Shown: one piece after another, positions 7,902 through 16,232 of the stretch
Layout: every line of letters starts with the position of its first letter
How positions within the stretch are numbered: position 1 is the stretch's first letter
Source: Wolbachia endosymbiont of Fragariocoptes setiger
GTDB taxonomy: Bacteria; Pseudomonadota; Alphaproteobacteria; Rickettsiales; Anaplasmataceae
Assembly: GCA_019061405.1 (NCBI GenBank)
Contig: JAHRAF010000001.1
Span: 62,001-126,000, forward strand
Length of the DNA stretch: 64,000 bases
Direction of reading: 5' to 3'
Made by a program: the position numbers and the translations under genes
The notes under the pieces: generated by a model
The model's input: only the letters and a program-made list of their open reading frames with translations
Told to the model about the DNA's origin: nothing
The model's database searches: none

Positions 7902-8945
7902 ATGAGCGTAGAACTAAAAAAAGAAATGCTTTCTATTGAAAGTGAAGCAACCTCTGAAATTCAAAGCACCTCGTCTTTACAAGAACTAGAACAAATTAGA
8001 TTACGATACTTAGGAAAAAAAGGTTTGATTAAATCTTACTTTGATGGTCTAAAAAAGATAGAAGACATCGAAGAAAAAAAAGCATTAGGTTCAATTATCA
8101 ATACATTACATGATAAGCTGAACGTTCTGATAAAAAACAAAGAAGAAATACTAAAGAAAGAGAGAATTAACGCTAAGTTACAAGATGAGGAAGAAGATAT
8201 TACCTTACCTGTGAGGCCAGAAAAAATAGGAAAGATTCATCCTCTCAGTAAAGTGATAAACGAAATCAAGCTCATCTTTGGACATATGGGGTTTCAGGCA
8301 GTTGATGGACCTGATATAGAGGATGAATTTCACGTATTTGATGCTCTAAATACTCCAAGTCATCATCCTGCTCGAGAAGAACAAGATACATTTTATCTAA
8401 AAAATAAAATAAATAATCAAAAAATGTTGCTTCGTACGCACACTTCATCTGTTCAAATCAGAACCATGAAAACAGCTCAGACTTTTCCTATTAAGATAAT
8501 CGCACCAGGTAGAGTTTATAGAAACGACTTTGATGCAACTCATACTCCAATGTTTCACCAAGTGGAAGGGCTTTATGTTAATCAAAACGTTAACATGGGT
8601 CAATTGAAATTTGTTATTCATGACTTTCTAAACAAATTTTTTACTCATGAAGATTTAAAGATAAGATTTCGTAATAGTTTCTTTCCTTTTACTTCACCAT
8701 CTGCAGAAGTAGACATTAGCTACAAGGGAAGTAAATGGATTGAAGTACTTGGCTGTGGAATAGTACATCCTAATGTCTTTAAAAATGTTGGCATTGATCA
8801 CACTGTATACAACGGTTTTGCATTTGGCATAGGTATAGAAAGATTAGCAATGTTGAAATATCAAATTGATGACTTAAGAAGCTTTTATAACAACAAAATT
8901 GATTGGCTAGACTTTCATGGATTTAATTTCACATCATTAAAATGA
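7902..8945 (+). CDS. pheS: Phenylalanine-tRNA ligase alpha subunit
   Basis: A 347-residue PheS. The N-terminal coiled coil (residues 1-90) precedes the class II synthetase core. Visible motifs are G-F-Q-A-V-D-G-P-D-I-E (about 129-139), motif 2 with P-G-R-V-Y-R-N-D-F-D-A-T-H and F-H-Q-V-E-G (about 201-225), and motif 3 G-F-A-F-G-I-G-I-E-R-L-A-M-L (about 305-318). It works with PheT, which is not here, to charge tRNA-Phe. It overlaps glmU by four bases (ATGA), an unusual functional pairing that points to shared transcription. Confidence 0.97.
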   Translation: MSVELKKEMLSIESEATSEIQSTSSLQELEQIRLRYLGKKGLIKSYFDGLKKIEDIEEKKALGSIINTLHDKLNVLIKNKEEILKKERINAKLQDEEEDITLPVRPEKIGKIHPLSKVINEIKLIFGHMGFQAVDGPDIEDEFHVFDALNTPSHHPAREEQDTFYLKNKINNQKMLLRTHTSSVQIRTMKTAQTFPIKIIAPGRVYRNDFDATHTPMFHQVEGLYVNQNVNMGQLKFVIHDFLNKFFTHEDLKIRFRNSFFPFTSPSAEVDISYKGSKWIEVLGCGIVHPNVFKNVGIDHTVYNGFAFGIGIERLAMLKYQIDDLRSFYNNKIDWLDFHGFNFTSLK

Positions 8946-10237
8946 ATAACACAATTATTATTCTTGCCGCAGGTCATGGCAGACGTATGAATTCCTGTAT
9001 ACCTAAGGTGTTACACAAAATAGGCAATTTTTCTATGCTGGATAACGTAATACATACCTCAAAGCAATTAAACTATAAAAACATATTAGTAGTTGTTAAT
9101 TCTTCTGTGCGAGAAAAAATAAGTAGCATTAAAGGTGTAGAACTTCTCACTCAAGAATTAACGCTTGGCACAGGTAATGCAGTCAAGATCGCGATTAAAA
9201 ACCTCTCAGACTCAAGTATAGTTGTTGTTCTATATGGAGATACACCACTTGTAAAAAGTAATACAATTGCTAGCATGGTCGCCCACCTAAAAAACAATGC
9301 TTTTGTTTGCCTTGGCTTTAAGACTACTAATCAAGAATATGGAAGGCTAGTTATTGAAAATAATAACCTCAAAAAAATCGAAGAACATAGTGATGATAGA
9401 AAATATAATAATGAATTTTTCGCAAATGCAGGAGTGCTTGTTGGTCATACAAAACATTTCCGTGAATTAATAGAGCAAATAGAACCAAATAATTTTACTG
9501 GCGAATATTACTTAACAGATATAATTTCAATAGCAACACAAAATAGTCTGCCCATTGGCTACATAATTGTCGATGAAAAGGAAGCAATTGGAGTAAATAA
9601 TAGACATGACTTAGCAAAAGCAGAGCGCTATTTTCAGAAAGAAAGGAGAAAGTACTTTATAGATTCTGGGGTTATGCTCACTGATTCAAATACTGTTTTT
9701 TTCTCTCTTGATACACAGATTGGTAATGATACGATAATTGAACCATACGTTTTTTTTGGTCCCGGTGTTACAATTGAACCTGAAGCAAAAATATTGTCAT
9801 TTTCACACTTAGAAAACTGCTTGATTAAGAAAGATGCTATTATAGGTCCATTCACTAGAATAAAAGATAGTACTATAATTGATTGTAGTGCAACAGTGGG
9901 AAATTTTGTTGAGATCAAGCAAAGTACAGTCGGCAAAAAAAGCAAAATAAAACATTTAAGTTATATCGGAGATACTGAAATAGGACATAACAGTAATCTA
10001 GGAGCTGGAACAATTGTATGCAACTATGATGGTAAAAATAAGCATAAAACAATGATAGGAAATAGTTGTTTCATTGGTGCAAATAGTTCGCTCATTGCAC
10101 CAATTAATATTTCTGATGATGCTAAAGTTGCAGCTGGTAGTGTTATAGTTGAAGACGTACCAAAAGGAAATCTTGCTATTGCAAGGAAAAGGCAGATTAA
10201 CAAAAAATCTAACAGAAAAAAACTATTTACCACTTGA
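8942..10237 (+). CDS. glmU: Bifunctional GlcNAc-1-P uridyltransferase / GlcN-1-P acetyltransferase
   Basis: A 431-residue GlmU with both domains. The N-terminal nucleotidyltransferase shows L-A-A-G-H-G-R-R-M near residue 8 (the family usually has G-T-R-M; here T is R), P-K-V-L-H and L-Y-G-D-T-P-L-V. The C-terminal left-handed beta helix begins near residue 240 and contains G-A-G-T-I-V-C-N-Y-D-G. It makes UDP-GlcNAc, the precursor of lipid II and of any surface glycans. The 3' end overlaps the convergent dut gene by 15 bases. It is slightly shorter than E. coli GlmU (456). Confidence 0.95.
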   Translation: MNNTIIILAAGHGRRMNSCIPKVLHKIGNFSMLDNVIHTSKQLNYKNILVVVNSSVREKISSIKGVELLTQELTLGTGNAVKIAIKNLSDSSIVVVLYGDTPLVKSNTIASMVAHLKNNAFVCLGFKTTNQEYGRLVIENNNLKKIEEHSDDRKYNNEFFANAGVLVGHTKHFRELIEQIEPNNFTGEYYLTDIISIATQNSLPIGYIIVDEKEAIGVNNRHDLAKAERYFQKERRKYFIDSGVMLTDSNTVFFSLDTQIGNDTIIEPYVFFGPGVTIEPEAKILSFSHLENCLIKKDAIIGPFTRIKDSTIIDCSATVGNFVEIKQSTVGKKSKIKHLSYIGDTEIGHNSNLGAGTIVCNYDGKNKHKTMIGNSCFIGANSSLIAPINISDDAKVAAGSVIVEDVPKGNLAIARKRQINKKSNRKKLFTT

Positions 10238-10666
10238 ACCAAAACCACCTGTATCACGAGCAGTTTCACTTACGGTAAATGTTTCCACTTCCTTCCAAAT
10301 AACTTTAGGTACGGGAGTGATAAGAATCTGAGCAATTCTATCTCCTCTCTGTATTGTATATGCTTTGTTGCTCAAATTAATTAAACAAATTTTAATTTCA
10401 CCACGATAATCGGAGTCTATTGTACCAGGAGAATTTATCAGAGTAATGCCATGTTTTGAAGCTAATCCTGAACGTGGCCTAATTTGTCCTTCAAATCCAT
10501 CAGGTATTGCTATAATAATTCCACTAGGAATTAAGAACATTGCAAGTGAATTAAGAGTGACAGAAGTATCAATGGCAGCATATAAATCCATTCCCGCACT
10601 CTGAGAGGTTGCATAACTTGGTAATTTTCCGTGTGGTAATTTTTTTATTTCTATATTTAATTTCAT
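10223..10666 (-). CDS. dut: dUTP diphosphatase
   Basis: Trimeric dUTPase with its motifs in order: S-A-G-M-D-L-Y-A-A (motif 1), R-P-R-S-G-L-A (motif 2), I-N-S-P-G-T-I-D-S-D-Y-R-G-E (motif 3), R-G-D-R-I-A-Q (motif 4) and the C-terminal arm R-D-T-G-G-F-G-S-S-G (motif 5). It hydrolyses dUTP to dUMP, keeping uracil out of DNA and supplying thymidylate synthesis. The frame is open up to an ATG at 10705. I chose 10666 because dUTPases begin just before K-L-N-I-E-I-K-K; no candidate start has a clear ribosome binding site. It is convergent with glmU. Confidence 0.93.
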   Translation of the reverse strand: MKLNIEIKKLPHGKLPSYATSQSAGMDLYAAIDTSVTLNSLAMFLIPSGIIIAIPDGFEGQIRPRSGLASKHGITLINSPGTIDSDYRGEIKICLINLSNKAYTIQRGDRIAQILITPVPKVIWKEVETFTVSETARDTGGFGSSGK

Positions 10667-10806
10667 CGCGGTCATAAAAAAATCAATCATAACATCTTGT
10701 TGCATTCATCAAAGTAAATTCTAAGAATTCTAAGTTTTCTAGAAAATCTCTTTACATATATAGAATAAAGTTTGCTATAAATAAAAAGGCACATAAGATT
10801 TTTAAT

Positions 10807-11682
10807 ATGAAAGAACAAAAGTGTCTATTTGTTAATATTGCCGGTCTACCTAATGCAGGTAAATCTACTCTAATCAACAATATAGTAGGCCGGAAAATTG
10901 CAATTGTAACTTCTAAAGCACAAACCACCAGAACACAAACACGTGGTATTTTAACTTATGGAAACACACAGATAGTTTTTACTGATTCTCCAGGAATTTT
11001 TATAGCGAAAACTAAACTGGAAAAAACTTTAGTTAAATCTGCATGGTCAGCAATTAAAGATAACGATATAACTTTGTTAATTGTGGATGTTACAAGCTAT
11101 CTACATAATGAAAAAAAAATAAAAATAATGCTTTCCAAATTAAAGTGCAGATGTATTTTAATACTTAATAAAATTGACTTGGTGAAAAAGAATGAATTAA
11201 AATCTGCATGTGAATATATAAGTCAATTGTATAAGTTTGAAAAAACTTTTATGATATCAGCACTGAAAAATCATGAATTTCTCAACTTGATAAATTACTT
11301 ATCAGAAATTGCAACGATAGATCCTTGGTTTTATGAAGAAAATCAGATAACAGACTCATCTAATGAGTTTTTATCTGCAGAAATTACACGAGAAAAACTA
11401 TTTCTGCATTTAAATAAAGAACTCCCATATTCAACTGCCGTTGTCACTGAGCAATTCGAAGAAAAAAATGACAAAAGTCTATTAATAAAACAAATTGTAT
11501 TTGTTTTGAGAAATAGCCACAAAAAAATAGTTTTGGGAAAGAATGGTAATAATATAAAAAAAATTAACATAGAGGCACGTACTGAATTAGAAAAAGTGTT
11601 TAGCCAAAAAGTCCATCTTTTTTTATTTGTAAAAATAAGGCCTTGGAGTGAACGTCCTGAGGGATATATAGATAATGTTTAA
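10807..11682 (+). CDS. era: GTPase Era
   Basis: A 291-residue Era GTPase. G1 is G-L-P-N-A-G-K-S-T-L (about residues 13-22), the G2 region has T-T-R-T-Q-T-R-G, G3 is D-S-P-G-I, and G4 is N-K-I-D. The C-terminal KH domain includes V-L-G-K-N-G-N-N-I-K-K-I (about 243-254). Era binds the 3' end of 16S rRNA during 30S maturation. Its last codons overlap the start of the exonuclease-like gene by eight bases, implying co-transcription. Length is normal. Confidence 0.95.
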   Translation: MKEQKCLFVNIAGLPNAGKSTLINNIVGRKIAIVTSKAQTTRTQTRGILTYGNTQIVFTDSPGIFIAKTKLEKTLVKSAWSAIKDNDITLLIVDVTSYLHNEKKIKIMLSKLKCRCILILNKIDLVKKNELKSACEYISQLYKFEKTFMISALKNHEFLNLINYLSEIATIDPWFYEENQITDSSNEFLSAEITREKLFLHLNKELPYSTAVVTEQFEEKNDKSLLIKQIVFVLRNSHKKIVLGKNGNNIKKINIEARTELEKVFSQKVHLFLFVKIRPWSERPEGYIDNV

Positions 11683-12493
11683 CTCTTTATTAGTATTTGA
11701 TATTGAAACTATACCAGATGTAAATTCTTCTAAGAATCTTCTTGATATTGATGAGGGCCTCTCTACTCAAGAAAAAAGAGATGCATTAACCCATTATCAT
11801 CTTGAAATCACAAATGGACAAAATAGTTTTTTGCGTCAACCTTTTCATCAGATTGTAGTAATCAGTTTTTTACTTTGCAACATTAGTTACCAAAATGGCT
11901 ACGAAGTATTTACATTGAAAGAAATTAGATCTGGAGGAACATCCAGTTCAAATGAAAAAGAGCTAGTAAAAGGTTTTTTTAACTATATAGAGGATAAAAA
12001 ACCAAGATTAGTGTCATTTAATGGTCGTTGTTTTGATATACCTGTATTAAAATATCGCGCTATGGTTTATGGAATTCAAGCTAAATATTTTCATAAAGCC
12101 GGAGATAAATGGAACAGCTATAATCAAAGATATAGCAGCGATTGGCACTGTGATCTGCTTGAATCACTATCTGATTTTGGATCATCTGCAAGAGTAAAAA
12201 TGAATGAAGTTTGTGCAGTATTCAATCTTCCTGGAAAAATTGGTGTTGATGGTTCAAAAGTGATGGATTTATATGATAGCAACAGAATAGAGGAAATTAG
12301 AGATTACTGCGAAATAGATGTCCTCAATACTTATCTCATTTATTTAAGATTCATGCACCATCAGGGTAGAATCACTACCGATAACTATAACAAGAATATA
12401 GAGGATATAACTATTAAATGTGATACCAAAAATCATTTGAAGAAATTCAAAGAAGCATGGGAAATCGCTTCTAATGGAAATTTTTATATATAA
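11675..12493 (+). CDS. Predicted 3'-5' exonuclease, PolB exonuclease-like
   Basis: A 272-residue protein of the DnaQ-like fold, closest to the PolB-type 3'-5' exonuclease family. ExoI is L-L-V-F-D-I-E-T-I (residues 5-13, with D and E as metal ligands). ExoII is V-S-F-N-G-R-C-F-D-I-P-V-L (around 108-120), and ExoIII is Y-C-E-I-D-V-L-N-T-Y (around 209-218). All four acidic positions appear present, so it should be active. The substrate is unknown. It overlaps era by eight bases, suggesting an RNA-related role, though that is only context. Confidence 0.8.
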   Translation: MFNSLLVFDIETIPDVNSSKNLLDIDEGLSTQEKRDALTHYHLEITNGQNSFLRQPFHQIVVISFLLCNISYQNGYEVFTLKEIRSGGTSSSNEKELVKGFFNYIEDKKPRLVSFNGRCFDIPVLKYRAMVYGIQAKYFHKAGDKWNSYNQRYSSDWHCDLLESLSDFGSSARVKMNEVCAVFNLPGKIGVDGSKVMDLYDSNRIEEIRDYCEIDVLNTYLIYLRFMHHQGRITTDNYNKNIEDITIKCDTKNHLKKFKEAWEIASNGNFYI

Positions 12494-12514
12494 AGGATTT
12501 ATTTCAAACAATCT

Positions 12515-12552
12515 ATATTATTAGATTATTTACCAAAATAATCTAATAATAA
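12515..12552. terminator. Perfect AT-rich hairpin between two plus-strand genes
   Basis: TATTATTAGATTATT (12516-12530) is exactly complementary to AATAATCTAATAATA (12537-12551). One more T-A pair closes a four-base loop, ACCA, giving a 16 bp perfect stem. It sits 22 bases after the exonuclease gene and just before the HAD gene. Only two G-C pairs are present and no clear T-run follows, so it could be a terminator, an mRNA-stabilising 3' end, or a palindromic repeat unit. Confidence 0.5.
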
Positions 12553-12559
12553 ATTTAAA

Positions 12560-13198
12560 ATGCAAAGCAATTCCCTAGCAGTATTATTCGATTGGGATAA
12601 TACTTTAGTTAACACTCAGGATAACATTTTCAATGCTATTCAACACACTATAGAATCCATGGGATATAGTAATAAGAGCCCGAATAGAAATTCACATGAA
12701 TCTAGGAAAGATTTTATGATTGGTTTATTTGGCAATCAATGGAAAAAAGCAACTGAAATATATCAAGAGTATTTAAATCAAGCATTACTACAAAACATTA
12801 CTCTCAATCAAGGAGTAGAAGAAATGCTAAAAACATTAAAGAGTTATAATATTTATCTAGCTATAGTAAGCAACAAAAAAAATACTAACTTACGGCAAGA
12901 GGTTGCTCATTTTAGATTAGATCATTACTTTAATAAAGTAGTTGGTTCAGGTGATACTGATGAAGATAAACCATCTGCAAAACCTATACTATTTGCACTA
13001 GAAAAAAGCTCAATATCCATAAACCAGAAAAATGTATTTTTTGTTGGAGACAGCATTACAGATATTCTATGTGCAAAAAATGCCAATTGCTTACCTATTG
13101 TGTATAATCATGTAATCAGTAGTTATGAAAATCTACTATGTTTTAAATGTTTTGGTAAATTGACAGATTTTATAATAAGATATCTAGAGAGCAAATAA
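12560..13198 (+). CDS. HAD-superfamily hydrolase, phosphoglycolate-phosphatase-like
   Basis: A 212-residue HAD hydrolase. Motif I is L-F-D-W-D-N-T-L-V (residues 9-17); the nucleophile is the first Asp, and the second catalytic Asp is present, though Trp lies between them instead of the common hydrophobic/Gly. Motif II is I-V-S-N-K (around 105-109), motif III uses the Lys in D-K-P-S-A-K-P, and motif IV is F-F-V-G-D-S-I-T-D (around 157-165). A helical cap follows motif I. Gph-like enzymes remove phosphate from phosphoglycolate or related compounds; the substrate here is not resolved. It lies eight bases before an RDD protein and may be co-transcribed. Confidence 0.82.
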   Translation: MQSNSLAVLFDWDNTLVNTQDNIFNAIQHTIESMGYSNKSPNRNSHESRKDFMIGLFGNQWKKATEIYQEYLNQALLQNITLNQGVEEMLKTLKSYNIYLAIVSNKKNTNLRQEVAHFRLDHYFNKVVGSGDTDEDKPSAKPILFALEKSSISINQKNVFFVGDSITDILCAKNANCLPIVYNHVISSYENLLCFKCFGKLTDFIIRYLESK

Positions 13199-13205
13199 TC
13201 ACTCA

Positions 13206-13691
13206 ATGGAAACTTCAAGCATTCAAAGGCGTTTTATTGCATATTTAATAGACGTAGTAGTACTGTTAATACCAACTTTATTTCTTGCTATATTATTAAA
13301 AGATTTTTCATCTGTTTCGTATTTATTACTTACATGCGTAAATTGTAGTTACTTCACTTACTTTATATCTTCGCAAGCTCAGGCTACTCCAGGTCAACTA
13401 TTAATGGATGTATGCACTGTTAATCTAGATAATTCAAAGATAAGTGTAAATCTGGCATTTGATAGAAGCATTTCACAATTTTTTCTTCCACTAATAAATA
13501 ACATGCTAGCTATTTTAATAAAAATACAAGATTCTTTGATATCTATAGATGTTCTCAGTATATTAAAGTTATTTATAACATTACTTATAACTTTTTGGTA
13601 TATAGTTGCTTGCTTTTCTTCGAAAAGACAAACATTTCATGATATGATATTTAATACAGTTGTTGTAAGAAAAAGCAGTATAAAAAATTAG
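13206..13691 (+). CDS. RDD family membrane protein
   Basis: A 161-residue membrane protein with the RDD family layout. An early R-R-F-I-A-Y-L-I-D-V-V-V-L carries the Arg and Asp that name the family (residues 8-20). A second hydrophobic segment (about 36-52) is followed by Q-A-T-P-G-Q-L-L-M-D-V, and the hydrophobic C-terminal segment (about 118-142) precedes a short basic tail. RDD proteins are often suggested to be transporters or antiporters, without firm biochemical support here. Its start is eight bases after the HAD gene stop. A strong hairpin follows its 3' end. Confidence 0.8.
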   Translation: METSSIQRRFIAYLIDVVVLLIPTLFLAILLKDFSSVSYLLLTCVNCSYFTYFISSQAQATPGQLLMDVCTVNLDNSKISVNLAFDRSISQFFLPLINNMLAILIKIQDSLISIDVLSILKLFITLLITFWYIVACFSSKRQTFHDMIFNTVVVRKSSIKN

Positions 13692-13714
13692 ACTTCACTA
13701 AGCAATTTACAAAG

Positions 13715-13742
13715 TAGGAGAGTGGCTCCTAACACTCTCCTA
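13715..13742. terminator. Bidirectional terminator-like hairpin
   Basis: TAGGAGAGTG (13715-13724) pairs perfectly with CACTCTCCTA (13733-13742) around an eight-base loop. It lies centrally between the RDD gene and the convergent gene ending at 13751. It is the most GC-rich stem in the area. The flanking T-runs are weak, so termination may be inefficient or factor-dependent. Confidence 0.6.
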
Positions 13743-13750
13743 TAAAACCT

Positions 13751-14851
13751 TTATGCTCCTAAAGCTTTTGGTGTTGTCACCAATGATGCAGAAGTTTCAC
13801 TTACATTAGAATTAATTATACTCTGATCATTAGCTATAGAATTATTTTCGCTCTCACGACCAGAATCAAATGAGTTATGATGATTAGGGTTATCATATGC
13901 TGCAAAAAAAATAGAGCCCTCTTTAGAATTACTTCTACTCCTACGAATACTGCCAAAAGACTTAGAAAGTTTTCCCTTTATATCTTCCATTTTTGCATTA
14001 TGAATGAACTCTTTATCTTCATTCATACATTCAGAAAGAGAAAGTACAGTTAAATAGTGATCTTTATCTACTGATTTTCCTTCTAAAATAGTTTGTAATT
14101 TTCTCTCATCAAGATGATTTAAGAACCGTTGTGCTTTTTCTAGATATTTCTTTTTGTCTGTATCATCAGTTTTTTCGATAATATCTTTCAATGAAGATCT
14201 AATGTTTTCCAGCATTGTTTTTAGAACTGGAAGTTGATTGACACCAAGACTCTTAGTTTCTTCTACTACTTTAGCAAAATTATCCTTTTGTTCCTTAGTT
14301 AATTGATCCACTTTTTCTGAATAATTAGTCTTTCCAGACAAATTTTGTAAATTGTGGGCTATATTAAGTGACATTCTACTAAGATGCTGTTTAATACCTT
14401 CCACACTCTTTTTACAACCATCAACAGTTTTCTCTGTAGCCCATGTAACTCCATTTTTTATTGCTACTCTATTTCTATAAAGAATGAAAGTACTAACTGC
14501 TGCTGCAGCTGTTGATGCAGCTATAATTCCTATCATTGGTCCAGCTGTTGCTAAAACTGGAGCTATCATTGCCCAGTTAATGGATATGGTAACAGCAACA
14601 GCTGTTGCTAGAGCCTGTGACAAAATGGACACTACTGCAGTTGATAAAAGTGCTTTACGTGTGTAAGATTTTATTTCCAATGATTGATTACGCAGCTCCT
14701 CAAATTTCTCATCACACAGTTTTTCGATCTTATTCTTATACACCTGTTCAAATCTCTCATACATCTCTTCGGTAAAGAAGTTTTCTATATTAGATTGCTG
14801 TTGTTGTTGAATTATATTATCGTTAACGTTTGAATTTACATTACCTGTCAT
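13751..14851 (-). CDS. Hypothetical membrane protein with long cytoplasmic/host-facing tail
   Basis: A 366-residue protein without a recognised domain. It begins with an Asn/Gln-rich stretch, including five Gln in a row, then a charged helical region (about 20-60). Two adjacent hydrophobic segments follow, rich in Ala (about residues 62-86 and 88-113). Next come a long charged, probably helical region with possible coiled coil (about 170-280) and a Ser/Asn-rich, probably disordered tail ending T-T-P-K-A-L-G-A. The frame is open up to 14878, but the ATG at 14851 has GAGGA at the right distance and is preferred. The layout (Gln-rich head, hairpin membrane pair, long tail) recalls inclusion-membrane or effector proteins of intracellular bacteria; that is a guess. 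Confidence 0.75.
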   Translation of the reverse strand: MTGNVNSNVNDNIIQQQQQSNIENFFTEEMYERFEQVYKNKIEKLCDEKFEELRNQSLEIKSYTRKALLSTAVVSILSQALATAVAVTISINWAMIAPVLATAGPMIGIIAASTAAAAVSTFILYRNRVAIKNGVTWATEKTVDGCKKSVEGIKQHLSRMSLNIAHNLQNLSGKTNYSEKVDQLTKEQKDNFAKVVEETKSLGVNQLPVLKTMLENIRSSLKDIIEKTDDTDKKKYLEKAQRFLNHLDERKLQTILEGKSVDKDHYLTVLSLSECMNEDKEFIHNAKMEDIKGKLSKSFGSIRRSRSNSKEGSIFFAAYDNPNHHNSFDSGRESENNSIANDQSIINSNVSETSASLVTTPKALGA

Positions 14852-14904
14852 TTTATTCCTCACAATATAAATTAACATAGTTAAGTCTATGTGTTAGATT
14901 ATAA

Positions 14905-14917
14905 ATTTACTGTAAAT
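14905..14917. promoter_or_regulatory. Small palindrome between divergent genes
   Basis: ATTTAC-T-GTAAAT is a perfect 13-base palindrome in the 94-base gap between the unknown membrane protein (minus) and the hflK-linked small ORF (plus). A dimeric regulator could bind it, but such AT-rich palindromes also arise by chance. Confidence 0.2.
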
Positions 14918-14945
14918 ACTTGCGGCAGGAAATTTTCTTTTAGCA

Positions 14946-15179
14946 ATGATAACTATTATGAATAAAATACTTTTTTTTATAGCTCTAACAGTAATTTTAT
15001 CTATTTTGTTAAGGTATTATGTTAGTTTTAATGAAGATATTATATATATTAGAGGTGGAGAATTTAAAAAAGAACCAGAAATTTCAATTGAATCAACTAT
15101 ACTACATAAAGAAAAAGAAGTATATGATCATCTATTATCTTCAAGCAACAATTTATATTTGCATTTCTCCGTTAAGTAG
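14946..15179 (+). CDS. Small single-pass membrane protein upstream of hflK
   Basis: A 77-residue ORF with one hydrophobic helix at residues 8-26 (I-L-F-F-I-A-L-T-V-I-L-S-I-L-L-R-Y-Y-V) and a charged soluble tail. A second ATG lies at codon 5. No family is recognised. It runs in the same direction as hflK, hflC and degP and ends 37 bases before hflK, so it may be the first gene of that unit. No good ribosome binding site precedes either ATG, so expression is uncertain, but the charged, non-repetitive tail looks like coding sequence. Confidence 0.5.
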   Translation: MITIMNKILFFIALTVILSILLRYYVSFNEDIIYIRGGEFKKEPEISIESTILHKEKEVYDHLLSSSNNLYLHFSVK

Positions 15180-15216
15180 GTAATATTTTAGGTATCAACT
15201 ACAGTAGCAACAAACT

Positions 15217-16230
15217 ATGTTCAATGGCTCTAATCCTTGGAAAAAACAACAATCACCAAGTAATAAACAAGACGTTATAGGTAAATTTATATCAGATATA
15301 ATACGTTTTCTTACCTTTTTCCTAACTAAAAGAGGTAAAAAACCTTACTACATTTTTTTAATTTTATTTCTTTTATACGCTGCTACTGGTTTTTACATCG
15401 TACATCCAAGTGAAGAAGGAGTTGAACTGATCTTTGGAAAATATTACAACACAAATATGTCTGGCTTACGTTATCACCTTCCCTATCCTTTTGGTGAGGT
15501 ATTGAAAGTGAACGTAAAGGAAATAAATCGAGATGAAGTAGGTGTAGGAAATTCTTATGCAAAAGGTGGAGAAGGAGTCATGCTGACTGGAGATGAAAAT
15601 ATAGTAAATGTTAACTTTGAAGTTCAGTGGCGCATAGTAGATGCAGAGAATTATTTGTTTAAAGTACGCGACTATAAGCGGGGTTTGAGTGTAAAAGATG
15701 CTGCTGAAAGCGCTATGCGAGAAATACTAGGAAAAAATACAATTTCTTTTGCATTAGAAGGACAGGGTAGAGCCGAGATTGCACGAGATGCAAGAATTTT
15801 ACTTCAACAAATTCTTGATAAATATCATATGGGAATAGAAGTTTTATCGGTACAGATGAAAAAAATTGATCCACCCGAGAAGGTAATCAGTTCATTTAGA
15901 GATGTTCAAAGTGCACGAGCAGACAGAGAGAGAACAATAAATGAAGCATATTCTTATAGCAACGATATAATACCTAGAGCAAAAGGTGAGGCCATAAAAA
16001 TAAGGTTAGATGCTGAAGCATATGAAAGCGAGGTAGTAAATGAAGCAAAAGGTGATGCAAATCGTTTTCTATCCCTATACGAGGAGTATAGAAAGAACCC
16101 TTCTTTAGTAAAGAATAGAATTTACCTAGAATCTATGGAAAATATCTTAAGCAAAGTGGATAAGGTTATAGTAACTGACGATTTAAAAGGTATGTTTTCT
16201 TATTTGCCACTTACAAATTCAGGGAAATAA
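15217..16230 (+). CDS. hflK: FtsH protease modulator HflK
   Basis: A 337-residue SPFH (band 7) protein. A single membrane anchor lies at about residues 45-62 and is followed by the periplasmic SPFH domain, which begins near G-V-E-L-I-F-G-K-Y. The C-terminal half is an Ala/Glu-rich coiled coil with K-K-I-D-P-P-E-K-V (about 212-220), typical of HflK. HflK and HflC form a large cage around the membrane protease FtsH and restrain its activity. The N-terminus has the N-P-W-K motif common in the family. hflC starts two bases after the stop codon. Confidence 0.95.
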   Translation: MFNGSNPWKKQQSPSNKQDVIGKFISDIIRFLTFFLTKRGKKPYYIFLILFLLYAATGFYIVHPSEEGVELIFGKYYNTNMSGLRYHLPYPFGEVLKVNVKEINRDEVGVGNSYAKGGEGVMLTGDENIVNVNFEVQWRIVDAENYLFKVRDYKRGLSVKDAAESAMREILGKNTISFALEGQGRAEIARDARILLQQILDKYHMGIEVLSVQMKKIDPPEKVISSFRDVQSARADRERTINEAYSYSNDIIPRAKGEAIKIRLDAEAYESEVVNEAKGDANRFLSLYEEYRKNPSLVKNRIYLESMENILSKVDKVIVTDDLKGMFSYLPLTNSGK

Positions 16231-16232
16231 TT

